In this document: positions 1 to 8,187 of the stretch, piece after piece
How positions within the stretch are numbered: the stretch's first letter is position 1
Layout: the number at the start of each line of letters is the position of its first letter
DNA from: Oscillospiraceae bacterium
Lineage (GTDB): Bacteria > Bacillota > Clostridia > Oscillospirales > CAG-272
NCBI GenBank assembly: GCA_015065045.1
Contig: SVRB01000016.1
Location: 1 to 19,917 of the forward strand
Direction: 5' to 3'
DNA length: 19,917 nt
Notes under the pieces: generated by a model
Told to the model about the DNA's origin: nothing
The model's database searches: none
What the model saw: only the letters and a program-made list of their open reading frames with translations
Position numbers and translations under genes: made by a program

Positions 1-473
1 GTGATCCATTATTTTCTGAATTGATCAAGAAGGGTGTTAAGATAGCACCTGTAATGCTTCACGTCGGACTTGGTACGTTCAGACCTGTAAAAGAAGAAAA
101 AATAATGGATCACGTTATGCATTCGGAGTATTTTTCTGTATCAAAAGAAAGTGCTGACATCATAAATGAGTGCAAGAAAAAAGGCGGCAAAGTGGTTGCT
201 GTAGGAACTACCTCATGCAGAACGCTCGAGAGCGCATCAGACGATGACGGAACAGTTAAGGCTATGTCTGGAGATACAGGTATATTCATATATCCGGGAT
301 ATAGGTTCAAGGTTGTAGACAAGCTTATAACAAATTTTCATTTACCGGAAAGTACGCTTATGATGCTTGTTTCTGCGTTTTCAGATAGAGAAATGATTTT
401 GAATGCATATAAGGTTGCTGTTGAAGAAAGATACAGGTTCTTCTCATTCGGAGATGCAATGTTTATTCAGTAA
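1..473 (+). CDS. queA: S-adenosylmethionine:tRNA ribosyltransferase-isomerase, C-terminal part
   Basis: This is the last ~157 codons of QueA; the reading frame is open from base 3 and the start lies outside the window. QueA transfers and rearranges the ribose of S-adenosylmethionine onto 7-aminomethyl-7-deazaguanine in tRNA, making epoxyqueuosine at the wobble base of GUN-anticodon tRNAs in the cytoplasm. The family signatures are clear: HVGLGTFRPV near the start of the visible part, ITNFHLPESTLMMLVSAF in the middle, and the closing YRFFSFGDAMFI. The full protein is usually about 340-355 residues, so rather more than half is missing. The TTG at base 21 is not the start, because conserved sequence continues upstream of it in frame. 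miaA follows after 23 bp, so two tRNA anticodon-loop modification genes sit together. The identity is secure. Confidence 0.95.
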   Translation, partial: DPLFSELIKKGVKIAPVMLHVGLGTFRPVKEEKIMDHVMHSEYFSVSKESADIINECKKKGGKVVAVGTTSCRTLESASDDDGTVKAMSGDTGIFIYPGYRFKVVDKLITNFHLPESTLMMLVSAFSDREMILNAYKVAVEERYRFFSFGDAMFIQ

Positions 474-496
474 AAAACAGCAAAGAGGATATTAAA

Positions 497-1429
497 ATGA
501 AGACAAAAGTTGTAGCTGTTGTAGGACCGACAGCTTCGGGAAAGACAGCGTTATCTATCGAGTTAGCCAAGAAATTAAATGGCGAAATAATTTCTTGCGA
601 TTCGATGCAGATATACAAATATATGGATATTGGGACAGCGAAGCCTACAGTGCAAGAAATGGACGGCGTTGTTCATCATATGATCGATATAGTTGAGCCT
701 GATGTTGAATTTTCCTGCGCTGATTACGCATGTATTGCTAAGGAGAAAATTAACGAAATAAGCGCTAAGGGGATGCTGCCTATCTTTTGCGGCGGTACCG
801 GATTGTACGTTGATCACGTTATATCTAACACGGAGTTTTCTGATGCAGGAAGAGATGATGGATACAGGGCGTTTCTTGAACAAAAAATAGCTGATGAGGG
901 TGTAGACGTTGTTTTTGATTTGCTGAAGAAAATAGACCCGATAAGCGCATCCTCCATACATCCGAATAACAAAAAAAGGGTTATTCGAGCCCTCGAAATC
1001 TATCATACAACCGGTAGGACAAAAAGTGAATGGGATAAAGAATCAAAAAATACAGAATCACCGTATGATGTCAAGATGATTTGTCTTGACTTTCGCGATA
1101 GAGAAGTTCTTTATGACAGAATAAACAAAAGAGTTGACATAATGCTTGAAATGGGATTGGTCGATGAAGTTCGTTCGCTTTTAGAACAAGGAATTGAGTT
1201 GTCTTCCACGGCTCGACAGGGGATTGGATACAAAGAAATTATCGAATATATTAACGGGAATATGACCTTAGATGAGTCTATCGAACTCATAAAAAAAGGT
1301 ACCAGAAATTATGCCAAAAGACAGCTCACTTGGTTTAGAAGATACGAAAGCTGTCACCATATTTATGTTGATGAGTGCGAGAATTTTAACGAGATTGTAA
1401 ATATTGCGAAAAACATATTATGTGATTGA
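497..1429 (+). CDS. miaA: tRNA dimethylallyltransferase
   Basis: MiaA (310 residues, normal length) adds a dimethylallyl group to N6 of A37 in tRNAs that read codons starting with U; MiaB usually then adds the methylthio group. The P-loop GPTASGKT is at residues 10-17. It is followed by the family motifs DSMQIYKYMDIGTAKP, the GGTGLY segment, and a C-terminal TARQGIGYKEII with NYAKRQLTWFRR, the region that contacts tRNA. The ATG has an AAAGAGG-type ribosome binding site about 8 bp upstream. It is probably cotranscribed with queA, 23 bp away. Its TGA stop lies inside the -35 box of the promoter that drives the next block. Nothing is missing or unusual in the protein. Confidence 0.97.
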   Translation: MKTKVVAVVGPTASGKTALSIELAKKLNGEIISCDSMQIYKYMDIGTAKPTVQEMDGVVHHMIDIVEPDVEFSCADYACIAKEKINEISAKGMLPIFCGGTGLYVDHVISNTEFSDAGRDDGYRAFLEQKIADEGVDVVFDLLKKIDPISASSIHPNNKKRVIRALEIYHTTGRTKSEWDKESKNTESPYDVKMICLDFRDREVLYDRINKRVDIMLEMGLVDEVRSLLEQGIELSSTARQGIGYKEIIEYINGNMTLDESIELIKKGTRNYAKRQLTWFRRYESCHHIYVDECENFNEIVNIAKNILCD

Positions 1430-1454
1430 AATTTTTAAAGAACTGTGTTATAAT
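1426..1454 (+). promoter_or_regulatory. Sigma-A promoter for the membrane-fusion/division gene block
   Basis: TTGAAA (1426-1431), a 17-bp spacer and a consensus TATAAT (1449-1454) preceded by TG one base upstream (extended -10). The -35 box overlaps the miaA stop codon. It would start transcription about 30 bp before the ribosome binding site of the next gene, separating queA-miaA from the downstream division genes. Seen by eye only; not tested experimentally. Confidence 0.75.
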
Positions 1455-1494
1455 ATTTTAGATATATTGAAATTAAAAAAAGGGGGAGAGTATT

Positions 1495-2769
1495 ATTACG
1501 ACTAAAAATATAAAAAATATCTCGATATATATTTTCAGCGCTCTCCTTTCGGTGGTTTTGATTTGGTATATTGTATATCATTTGTTTGGCGCTTTTGATA
1601 AAGATATAGAGACCACTCCGGCTGTAATTGCTACAAAGTCAAATAACATTTTGCTTGATGCGTATGTTTTGAGGGATGAGACTGTTGTTTACTCGCAAGC
1701 CAAAGGTGGTGTGAACTACCTTTATGACGATGGAGAAAAGGTGGGCGTTGGAGCAACTATTGCGAAGATATATTCGGGTGCCGGTGCGGAAGAGGTATCC
1801 CAAAGAATCCTCGAAATAGACCAAAAGATAAATATCTTGGAAGATAGTAGTATTGATGAAGAAGCTACAAAAATCGATACTAACGTTATAGATAACAAGA
1901 TATCTGAATTGATGTTTGTTATTCGTGATAAAATCGAAGATGGTGATATTGAATACGCCTTGTATAAGAGGGACGAGCTTATCACATATATGAACAAGCG
2001 ACAGGTCTTGACTCAGAATATCTCAAACTACAATGAGCAAATTACAATATTGAAAGCCGAAAGAAATAAGTTAGCACAACAGCTTGTTAATTTTGAAGGT
2101 GACGTAAAAGTACCGAATGCCGGATTTTTCTACTCTAACGTAGATGGCTATGAGGAGATGTTTGATGTATCGAAAATAGCTGATTTAAGCATTTCCGAAT
2201 ATCAGAAGATGGTTGATTCTGAGCCGTTTGATTTCTCAAGCACAAACGCCGTTGGTAAGATCGTTAATTCTAATGAGTGGTATATTTTATCTGAGATAAA
2301 TTTTGATCAGCTAAAAAAGTTTACAGAAGGCAAAAATTACGATATAACCTTTCCGTACAATACGGATATATCTGTAAATATGACCCTTGAAAAAATCGTT
2401 AAGGAAAGTGATCTTGATAAAGCTGTTTTAGTGTTTAAGACTAATGTTATGCCGTCGGGGTTTAACTATCTCAGAAAACAGAATATACAGATAATCGAGG
2501 AGAGCAACACCGGATATAAGGTTCCATCAAATGCGGTTCGTGTAGTTGATGGAGTTATGGGTGTTTATGTATTGAGCGGTAATACTGTTTTGTTTAAGGA
2601 AATTACTGTACTCGTTGAGCAGGATGGATACTTTATAGTTAAAGAACAGCCATCATATACCGAGGATCCGGATTATAAAAAGAAACTGGGATTATATGAT
2701 ATGATCATCGTGTCGGGTAAATCCTTGTATGACGGTAAAATTATCAGTATGTCGGGGGGAGATTCATGA
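1495..2769 (+). CDS. HlyD-like membrane-fusion/efflux adaptor protein with probable ATT start
   Basis: A single-pass membrane protein of about 424 residues resembling HlyD/RND periplasmic-adaptor proteins. From the proposed start it has a Lys-containing N-terminus, a transmembrane helix at about 9-31, a short lipoyl/barrel-like strand region (VYSQAKGGVNYLYDDGEKVG), a long charged coiled-coil stretch at roughly 97-200, and a C-terminal barrel ending in segments such as VPSNAVRVVDGVMGVYVL. No ATG, GTG or TTG lies in frame between the upstream stop (1474) and GTG 1552. Starting at GTG 1552 would cut the membrane helix in half. ATT 1495 sits 6 bp after GGAG (1485-1488), so I place the start there. 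Its stop overlaps the yggS ATG by 4 bp (ATGA). Similar proteins are found beside yggS-sepF in other Clostridia; the partner and substrate are unknown. Family confidence is moderate; the start is an inference. Confidence 0.75.
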   Translation: MTTKNIKNISIYIFSALLSVVLIWYIVYHLFGAFDKDIETTPAVIATKSNNILLDAYVLRDETVVYSQAKGGVNYLYDDGEKVGVGATIAKIYSGAGAEEVSQRILEIDQKINILEDSSIDEEATKIDTNVIDNKISELMFVIRDKIEDGDIEYALYKRDELITYMNKRQVLTQNISNYNEQITILKAERNKLAQQLVNFEGDVKVPNAGFFYSNVDGYEEMFDVSKIADLSISEYQKMVDSEPFDFSSTNAVGKIVNSNEWYILSEINFDQLKKFTEGKNYDITFPYNTDISVNMTLEKIVKESDLDKAVLVFKTNVMPSGFNYLRKQNIQIIEESNTGYKVPSNAVRVVDGVMGVYVLSGNTVLFKEITVLVEQDGYFIVKEQPSYTEDPDYKKKLGLYDMIIVSGKSLYDGKIISMSGGDS

Positions 2770-3479
2770 CAATTCAAGAGTTAAATTCTGAATCTATGAT
2801 GATGCTGAGTGAGAATCTTGATTCAGTAAGATCTAATATTTCTAAACACAAAAAAGATAAGAATGTTACTTTGTTAGCTGCCACAAAAACTGTTCCTGCT
2901 AAGGTTATTAACTATGTTACAAAAACGCTCGGTGTTACTGATATTGGCGAGAATAGAGTTCAAGAGCTTCTTGAAAAATATGATGAGCTTGACTTGGATG
3001 GTGTTAAATTACATTTTATCGGCAAACTTCAGACGAACAAGGTTAAATACATAATCGACAAGGTTGATATGATCCATTCTCTTGACAGTGTAAAGCTTGC
3101 TAAGGAAATAGATACACGAGCAAAACGTATAGGTAAGGTTATGGACGTTTTGGTTGAAGTAAACAGCGGAAGAGAAGAGAATAAGTCGGGAATTTTTCCT
3201 GAAGAGGTACCTTCTTTTTTGGAAAATATTGCTAGCTTTGAGAACATCAGAGTGAAAGGTCTTATGACTATCGCTCCCGTTTGTGAGAAAAAAAGTGATT
3301 ATAGAAAATATTTTGAAGAAACTTATTCGATTTTTATTGACAATTTGCAAAAAAAACAGCATAATATAAGTATGGAGTTTTTGTCCATGGGGATGACCGA
3401 CAGCTACGATATTGCTATAGAAGAGGGAAGCGATATTGTTAGAATAGGTTCAGCTATATTTGGCTCAAGATATAATTAA
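2766..3479 (+). CDS. yggS: YggS/YlmE-family pyridoxal phosphate homeostasis protein
   Basis: A 237-residue cytoplasmic PLP-binding protein of the YggS (PLPBP/YlmE) family, which has the alanine-racemase N-terminal barrel fold but no known racemase activity and helps keep free pyridoxal phosphate and linked amino-acid pools in balance. The Schiff-base lysine is K41 in the motif AATKTVPA. Other family motifs are IGENRVQELLEKY, LHFIGKLQTNKVKYI, LMTIAP and the closing SMGMTDSYDIAIEEGSDIVRIG (given here as overlapping landmarks). Length is normal. Its ATG overlaps the stop of the membrane-fusion gene (ATGA), suggesting translational coupling. sepF follows after 30 bp, the standard Gram-positive ylmE-sepF order. 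Confidence 0.94.
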   Translation: MTIQELNSESMMMLSENLDSVRSNISKHKKDKNVTLLAATKTVPAKVINYVTKTLGVTDIGENRVQELLEKYDELDLDGVKLHFIGKLQTNKVKYIIDKVDMIHSLDSVKLAKEIDTRAKRIGKVMDVLVEVNSGREENKSGIFPEEVPSFLENIASFENIRVKGLMTIAPVCEKKSDYRKYFEETYSIFIDNLQKKQHNISMEFLSMGMTDSYDIAIEEGSDIVRIGSAIFGSRYN

Positions 3480-3509
3480 AATAATTTATATAAAATTTGG
3501 AGGGTAATT

Positions 3510-3989
3510 ATGGCAATTTTTGACAAAATTAAGGGGTTTGTTAATCCTGACAGCATCAATGAGAGCTACGATGACGGTTATGATTATATAGACGAGGAAG
3601 GCGATATCCAGGGAAGTTACAACGATCCTTCTTATCAGTCTCAGTCATTCCAGAGTGTTTCTGCAGGTTCAGGTATGAGCCTTAACGGCAATTCACTCGA
3701 ACTCAAGGTTATTCGTCCCGATCGTTTTGAAAGTGTTTCTCAGATCGCTGACCACCTTCTCAACAAGAGAACGGTTGTACTTAACCTTGAAGCAACAAAT
3801 AAAGAAACAAGCAGAAGAATAATTGACTTCTTGAGTGGCGTTGCTTACTCTATCAGCGGAAACCTCAAGAGAGTTGCTAACAATACATTTGTTATCACAC
3901 CTTGCAACGTTGACGTATCCAACGATGTTCAGGAAGCTCAGAAGGCGCAGCCTAAGGCTCAGACAGCAGATATTTACGACAATATCTAA
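3510..3989 (+). CDS. sepF: Cell division protein SepF
   Basis: SepF (159 residues) binds the C-terminal tail of FtsZ and the membrane, anchoring and bundling the Z ring. The N-terminus (MAIFDKIKGFV) fits the amphipathic membrane-binding helix. A disordered, Asp/Ser/Gln-rich linker follows to about residue 60, then the SepF fold at roughly 65-138, with VIRPDRFESVSQIADHLL, VVLNLEATNKETSRRIIDFL and GNLKRVANNTFVITP. The tail is rich in Gln, Ala and Lys. A strong GGAGGG site (3499-3504) lies 5 bp before the ATG. A TATAAT at 3471-3476, at the end of yggS, might be an extra promoter, but the matching -35 is poor. A hairpin follows the stop. Confidence 0.95.
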   Translation: MAIFDKIKGFVNPDSINESYDDGYDYIDEEGDIQGSYNDPSYQSQSFQSVSAGSGMSLNGNSLELKVIRPDRFESVSQIADHLLNKRTVVLNLEATNKETSRRIIDFLSGVAYSISGNLKRVANNTFVITPCNVDVSNDVQEAQKAQPKAQTADIYDNI

Positions 3990-4023
3990 TTGTTGACTGA
4001 TTAGTTTTATATGAAATGACATT

Positions 4024-4075
4024 CTACCCGATTTTATTTTGATAAAAATATAGTCGGGTAGATAAAGTTATTTTT
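4024..4075 (+). terminator. Hairpin between sepF and ylmG, possible attenuating terminator
   Basis: CTACCCGA (4024-4031) pairs with TCGGGTAG (4054-4061), with further A/T pairing inside. Only a modest T-rich stretch (TTATTTTT, 4068-4075) follows, offset by about 6 bases, so termination may be partial. It lies in the 119-131 bp gap between sepF and ylmG, the widest gap inside the division block, and could lower expression of the downstream genes or protect the 3' end of the sepF message. Confidence 0.4.
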
Positions 4076-4120
4076 AAAGAGATATTTATTTGCATATTTA
4101 TTTGCGGAGTGTTTTTGAAT

Positions 4121-4387
4121 ATGGAGCAGATAATATATTTTTTGATGGATGTTATTCGTTGCGGTATATACGTAATGAATATTTTTATAATTATAAGAGC
4201 CGTTATGACATGGATACCCGGGAGTGATGACGGAGTTCTCGGTTCTTTTATTTATACGACAACAGAACCTTTGGTGGGGTTTGTTAGAAGTATACTATTT
4301 AAAATCCGTCCGTTGAGAGATATTCCTATAGATTTTTCGCCCTTGTTTTCGTGTATTTTATTGGATATTGTCTTGGCGTTTTTATAA
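4121..4387 (+). CDS. ylmG: YlmG/YggT-family membrane protein
   Basis: A small integral membrane protein (88 residues from this ATG) of the YggT/YlmG family, linked in bacteria and plastids to division or nucleoid placement, with no known chemistry. It shows one YggT unit: a first hydrophobic helix (YFLMDVIRCGIYVMNIFIIIRAVMTW region), a loop with WIPGSDDG and the family-like TEPLVGFVRSILFKIRP, then a second helix (SCILLDIVLAFL). GTG 4109 opens the frame but overlaps the only Shine-Dalgarno (GCGGAG, 4104-4109). ATG 4121 is 11 bp from that site and TTG 4115 is 5 bp from it; I prefer the ATG. The gene lies between sepF and divIVA, as in other Firmicutes. Confidence 0.88.
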   Translation: MEQIIYFLMDVIRCGIYVMNIFIIIRAVMTWIPGSDDGVLGSFIYTTTEPLVGFVRSILFKIRPLRDIPIDFSPLFSCILLDIVLAFL

Positions 4388-4408
4388 AAACAAAATAGAG
4401 GTGTAATA

Positions 4409-5311
4409 ATGATACCCCCGTATGAATTGAAGAATAAAGACTTCTCGAAGGTTATGCGTGGATATAATCCCTCGGAAGTTGATGAGCATTTTAATTTTAT
4501 AATCGAAAAATATACAGAGCTTTACAGAGAGAACGACGAGCTTGAAAGAAAGCTGAAGACAGCATATGCAAAGCTTGATGAAATAAAAAATGAAGAAGAG
4601 TCAATAAAGAATGCTATGGTCAATGCTCAAAGAGCAAGCACGAAAATTATGACTGAAGCTAACGATAGAGCAGATATAATTATCAATACAGCTCGCAAGA
4701 GTTGTGATCGAATACTGTCTGACTTCAGAAAAAAGATTCAAGAAGAGAGAGCTATTCTTGTTGGACTTAATAAAGCAATATCCGAGTTTAAGGACAAGCT
4801 TTTTAAGACTTATCAGGCACATATATCATACATAGAACAGGTCGAGTTGCTTGATGAGGATGAGATAATAAAATATTCACTTACAGACGAAAGTTATACT
4901 TCAGCTGTTGTGCAGAATATTAAACAGGAAATCCTTGGTATGACAAACGAGGATACCGAATCTACAGCAAAAAATACTGTTGATGAAGGTTTTGTTGAAG
5001 CAAACCTTGTTACACAGGAGCCCGTAATGCGTCTTAACAACGTTAAGGATACGATAAAAGAATTAAACAAGCGTTTTCTTGATGAATCCGGCGAAAATAA
5101 TGATTCGACAATATCGGCTGAATCGGATACAAGGGATAGCGCGGAGATTGAAGCTGAAAAAGAGTATGGAGAAATGTTAAAAATACTCGGTGCTGAGGAT
5201 TCTATTGATTTCGATAGTGTTGATGCTGCAGATAACATCAATGAATTTAATAAGGCATATCAAACACCTAAAAATTACGGTGAATCAATAAAGAGAAAAA
5301 ATAAGAATTGA
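4409..5311 (+). CDS. divIVA: DivIVA-domain cell division/polarity protein
   Basis: A 300-residue DivIVA-family coiled-coil protein. Such proteins sense negatively curved membrane at division sites and poles and position division or cell-wall machinery. The N-terminal membrane-binding block IPPYELKNKDF...MRGYNPSEVDEH (residues 2-27) has the expected Phe (F12) and R17-G18-Y19. Heptad-rich coiled coil follows from about 30 to 150. The C-terminal half (about 170-300) is acidic, low in complexity and probably disordered, with Ser/Thr/Asp/Glu clusters that could be phosphorylated. It is longer than Bacillus subtilis DivIVA (about 164 residues) because of this tail. A GAGGTG site precedes the ATG. 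The S4-domain gene ylmH, often found between ylmG and divIVA, is absent here; ileS follows, as is common. Confidence 0.92.
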   Translation: MIPPYELKNKDFSKVMRGYNPSEVDEHFNFIIEKYTELYRENDELERKLKTAYAKLDEIKNEEESIKNAMVNAQRASTKIMTEANDRADIIINTARKSCDRILSDFRKKIQEERAILVGLNKAISEFKDKLFKTYQAHISYIEQVELLDEDEIIKYSLTDESYTSAVVQNIKQEILGMTNEDTESTAKNTVDEGFVEANLVTQEPVMRLNNVKDTIKELNKRFLDESGENNDSTISAESDTRDSAEIEAEKEYGEMLKILGAEDSIDFDSVDAADNINEFNKAYQTPKNYGESIKRKNKN

Positions 5312-5359
5312 CTGGTTATACAGTTTGACACGACAATAACAAAGGAGTTAAATACAAAA

Positions 5360-8155
5360 ATGGCTACTGATTTTACAAAGACACTTAATTTGCCCTCTAC
5401 AGAGTTTTCAATGAGAGCGAATCTTCCTCAGAAAGAGCCTCAGTTCCTCGATAAATGGGCTGAGCTTAAAATATACGAGGAGTTGATGAAGAAGAATAAG
5501 GGCAAGCCTTCTTTTGTTCTTCACGACGGACCTCCTTTTTCCAATGGAAATATCCATATGGGAACAGCTCTTAACAAGATACTTAAGGATTTTATCAATA
5601 AGTATAAAACAATGACAGGGCACTACGTACCCTACATTCCGGGTTGGGATAACCATGGTATGCCTATTGAAAGCGCAATCATAAAGAAGAATAAGCTCGA
5701 TAGAAAGAAGATGAGTATTCCTGAATTCAGAAGTGCTTGTCACGAGTTTGCGCAGAATTTTGTAGACATCCAGATGGCTCAGTTTAAGCGTCTTGGTGTT
5801 TTGGGAGATTGGGAAAATCCTTACCTCACCATGACTCCTGCTTTTGAAGCAAGAGAAGTTAAAGTGTTTGGCGAAATGTACAAGAAGGGATATATCTATA
5901 AGGGTCTTAAGCCTGTATACTGGTGTCCCAATGACGAAACAGCTCTTGCAGAAGCTGAGATTGAATATAAGGATGATGTTTGTACATCTATTTACGTTAA
6001 GTTTTTGATTGAAAATGATAACGGCAAATTGGCTGACGTTTGCGATTTGAATAAGACTTACTTTATTATTTGGACTACAACAACTTGGACACTCCCCGGT
6101 AACCTTGCTATTGCTTTGCATCCCAGAGACAGTTACGCTGTTGTTAAGGCTTCTGATGGCAATTTCTATATCGTTGCTGAAGCTCTCGCTGAGAACACAA
6201 TGTCTCAGGCAGGCATAACCGAATATGAGATTGTTAAGAAGATGGCAGGTAATGAGTTTGAATATATGACTGCTCGCCATCCTTTCATAGACCGTTCTTC
6301 TGTTGTTGTTAATGCAGAATATGTAACGATGGATAGCGGTACGGGTTGTGTACACACAGCTCCCGGTTTTGGTGCTGACGACTATGTGACTTGTCGTAGA
6401 TATAATATTGATATTATTGTTCCTGTTGATGACAGAGGTTACCAGACCGCTGAAGCAGGAAAGTTTGCAGGAATGCATTACCTTGAATCCAACAAGGCTA
6501 TTCTTGAAGATATGAAGGAAAGCGGAGCACTCTTTGCTTCCGAAGAATTTACTCACTCATATCCTCACTGCTGGAGATGTAAGAAGCCTATTATCTTCCG
6601 TGCTACACCTCAGTGGTTCTGTTCGGTTGATGCATTCAAAAATGAAGCTGTTAAGGCTTGTGAAAATGTTGAATGGATACCCGAGTGGGGTGGCGATAGA
6701 ATTACACAGATGGTAAAGGAACGCGCAGACTGGTGTATTTCACGTCAGCGTCATTGGGGACTTCCTATTCCCGTATTCTATTGTGCTGATTGTGGTAAGC
6801 CTATTTGCACAGATGAAACCATCGAAGCTGTTTCTAAGCTCTTTGGTGAAAAGGGTTCAAACGCTTGGTATGAACTCGAAGCAGCTGAAATTCTTCCCGA
6901 TAACTTTAAGTGTCCTCACTGTCAGGGTGAAAAGTTTACAAAGGAAACCGATACACTTGACGGTTGGTTTGACTCAGGCTCTACACACTTTGCGGTTCTT
7001 GAAGATAACCCCGATATGAAGTGGCCTGCAGATCTTTATCTTGAAGGCGCAGACCAGTACAGAGGATGGTTCCAGTCATCACTCCTTACAGCTGTTGGTG
7101 CAAAGGGTGAAGGTGCTCCCTTTAAGCAGGTTCTCACACATGGTTGGGTTGTTGACGGAGAAGGCAAGGCGATGCATAAATCTCTTGGTAACTCAATAGC
7201 TCCTGAAGAAGTTATTGTTAAATACGGAGCTGATTTGGTTCGTTTGTGGGTTGCATCATCTGACTATCAGGTTGACGTTCGTGTATCCGATCCGATATTC
7301 AAACAGTTGTCAGAAAGCTACCGTAAGATCCGTAACACAATTCGTATTCTTATGGCTAACCTTTCGGACTTCAACCCCGATACAGATATGGTTGAAGTAA
7401 GCGAGCTTTATGAAATTGATAAGTGGGCATTGTATCATCTTAACAATCTTGTTAAGACAGTTCGTAACGCTTATGATAACTATTCATTCCATATTGTATA
7501 CCATGAGCTCAATAACTTCTGTACAGTACAGATGTCAAAGCTTTATGTAGATATCACGAAGGACCGTGTGTATACTGAAGGCGCATCAAGCAAGGCGAGA
7601 CGCTCGGCTCAGACTACAATGTATATTGCGTTGAATACATTGGTTCGTTTGCTTGCTCCCGTACTTTCATTCACAGCTGATGAGGCTTGGTCATATATGC
7701 CTCACGCTAAGTCTGACGATACAAGACACGTTCTTCTTAATGATATTCCTGAATTCAATCCCGAATATAACTTCGCAGAAATCGAAGAGCATTATGATAG
7801 ATTGTTTGAAATCAGAGACGAAGTAATGAAGTCACTCGAGCTCGCAAGAGCAGAAAAGACTATCGGTAAGTCTCTCGAAGCAAAGATTAAGATTTACACA
7901 GATTCAGAAGAAATGTTCACATTGCTTAATAGCTTTGGCGGTGAGCTTTCAACTATCTTTATTGCATCTCAGGTTGAAGTTGTAAAGGGCGCTGCTCCCG
8001 AAAATGCATACACAGAAGAAGGAAGCGCAATTTCAGTTGAGGTTGTGAAGGCTGATGGTGAAAAATGCGATAGATGTTGGATGTACACAACTGACGGTGA
8101 AACAGTTGATGGCACTCACATCTGCGCACGTTGTAAGTCTATAATTGAAGGATAA
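5360..8155 (+). CDS. ileS: Isoleucyl-tRNA synthetase
   Basis: IleRS (931 residues) attaches isoleucine to tRNA-Ile and hydrolyses mischarged Val-tRNA-Ile. The class I first signature appears as HMGT (66-69) in GPPFSNGNIHMGTALNKILK; the second is KAMHKS (603-608) before LGNSIAPEEV. The CP1 editing domain is visible in the segments TTTTWTLPGNLAIAL and DSGTGCVHTAPGFGADDY. A second Cys-rich insertion (CADCGKP...CPHCQGEKF) and WFDSGSTHF follow. The C-terminus ends in the zinc knuckle C903/C906/C922/C925. Length and order match the bacterial enzyme type. An AAAGGAG site lies 13 bp upstream. The 48-bp gap from divIVA is too short for a T-box leader, so it is probably read from the upstream block. 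Confidence 0.98.
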   Translation: MATDFTKTLNLPSTEFSMRANLPQKEPQFLDKWAELKIYEELMKKNKGKPSFVLHDGPPFSNGNIHMGTALNKILKDFINKYKTMTGHYVPYIPGWDNHGMPIESAIIKKNKLDRKKMSIPEFRSACHEFAQNFVDIQMAQFKRLGVLGDWENPYLTMTPAFEAREVKVFGEMYKKGYIYKGLKPVYWCPNDETALAEAEIEYKDDVCTSIYVKFLIENDNGKLADVCDLNKTYFIIWTTTTWTLPGNLAIALHPRDSYAVVKASDGNFYIVAEALAENTMSQAGITEYEIVKKMAGNEFEYMTARHPFIDRSSVVVNAEYVTMDSGTGCVHTAPGFGADDYVTCRRYNIDIIVPVDDRGYQTAEAGKFAGMHYLESNKAILEDMKESGALFASEEFTHSYPHCWRCKKPIIFRATPQWFCSVDAFKNEAVKACENVEWIPEWGGDRITQMVKERADWCISRQRHWGLPIPVFYCADCGKPICTDETIEAVSKLFGEKGSNAWYELEAAEILPDNFKCPHCQGEKFTKETDTLDGWFDSGSTHFAVLEDNPDMKWPADLYLEGADQYRGWFQSSLLTAVGAKGEGAPFKQVLTHGWVVDGEGKAMHKSLGNSIAPEEVIVKYGADLVRLWVASSDYQVDVRVSDPIFKQLSESYRKIRNTIRILMANLSDFNPDTDMVEVSELYEIDKWALYHLNNLVKTVRNAYDNYSFHIVYHELNNFCTVQMSKLYVDITKDRVYTEGASSKARRSAQTTMYIALNTLVRLLAPVLSFTADEAWSYMPHAKSDDTRHVLLNDIPEFNPEYNFAEIEEHYDRLFEIRDEVMKSLELARAEKTIGKSLEAKIKIYTDSEEMFTLLNSFGGELSTIFIASQVEVVKGAAPENAYTEEGSAISVEVVKADGEKCDRCWMYTTDGETVDGTHICARCKSIIEG

Positions 8156-8187
8156 AATAACAGATAAGGTACAAAAGGTTAATTATT

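Noticed and set aside
5308..5359. TTGACT/TTGACA boxes before ileS as a promoter
   Set aside because: Paired -10 boxes are poor (GACAAT at 18 bp) or would put the start of transcription on the ribosome site; read-through from divIVA is simpler.
5408..6556. Long minus-strand open frame (382 codons) opposite ileS
   Set aside because: It is antisense to well-conserved IleRS coding sequence, has no family motifs or leader, and is a shadow of codon bias.
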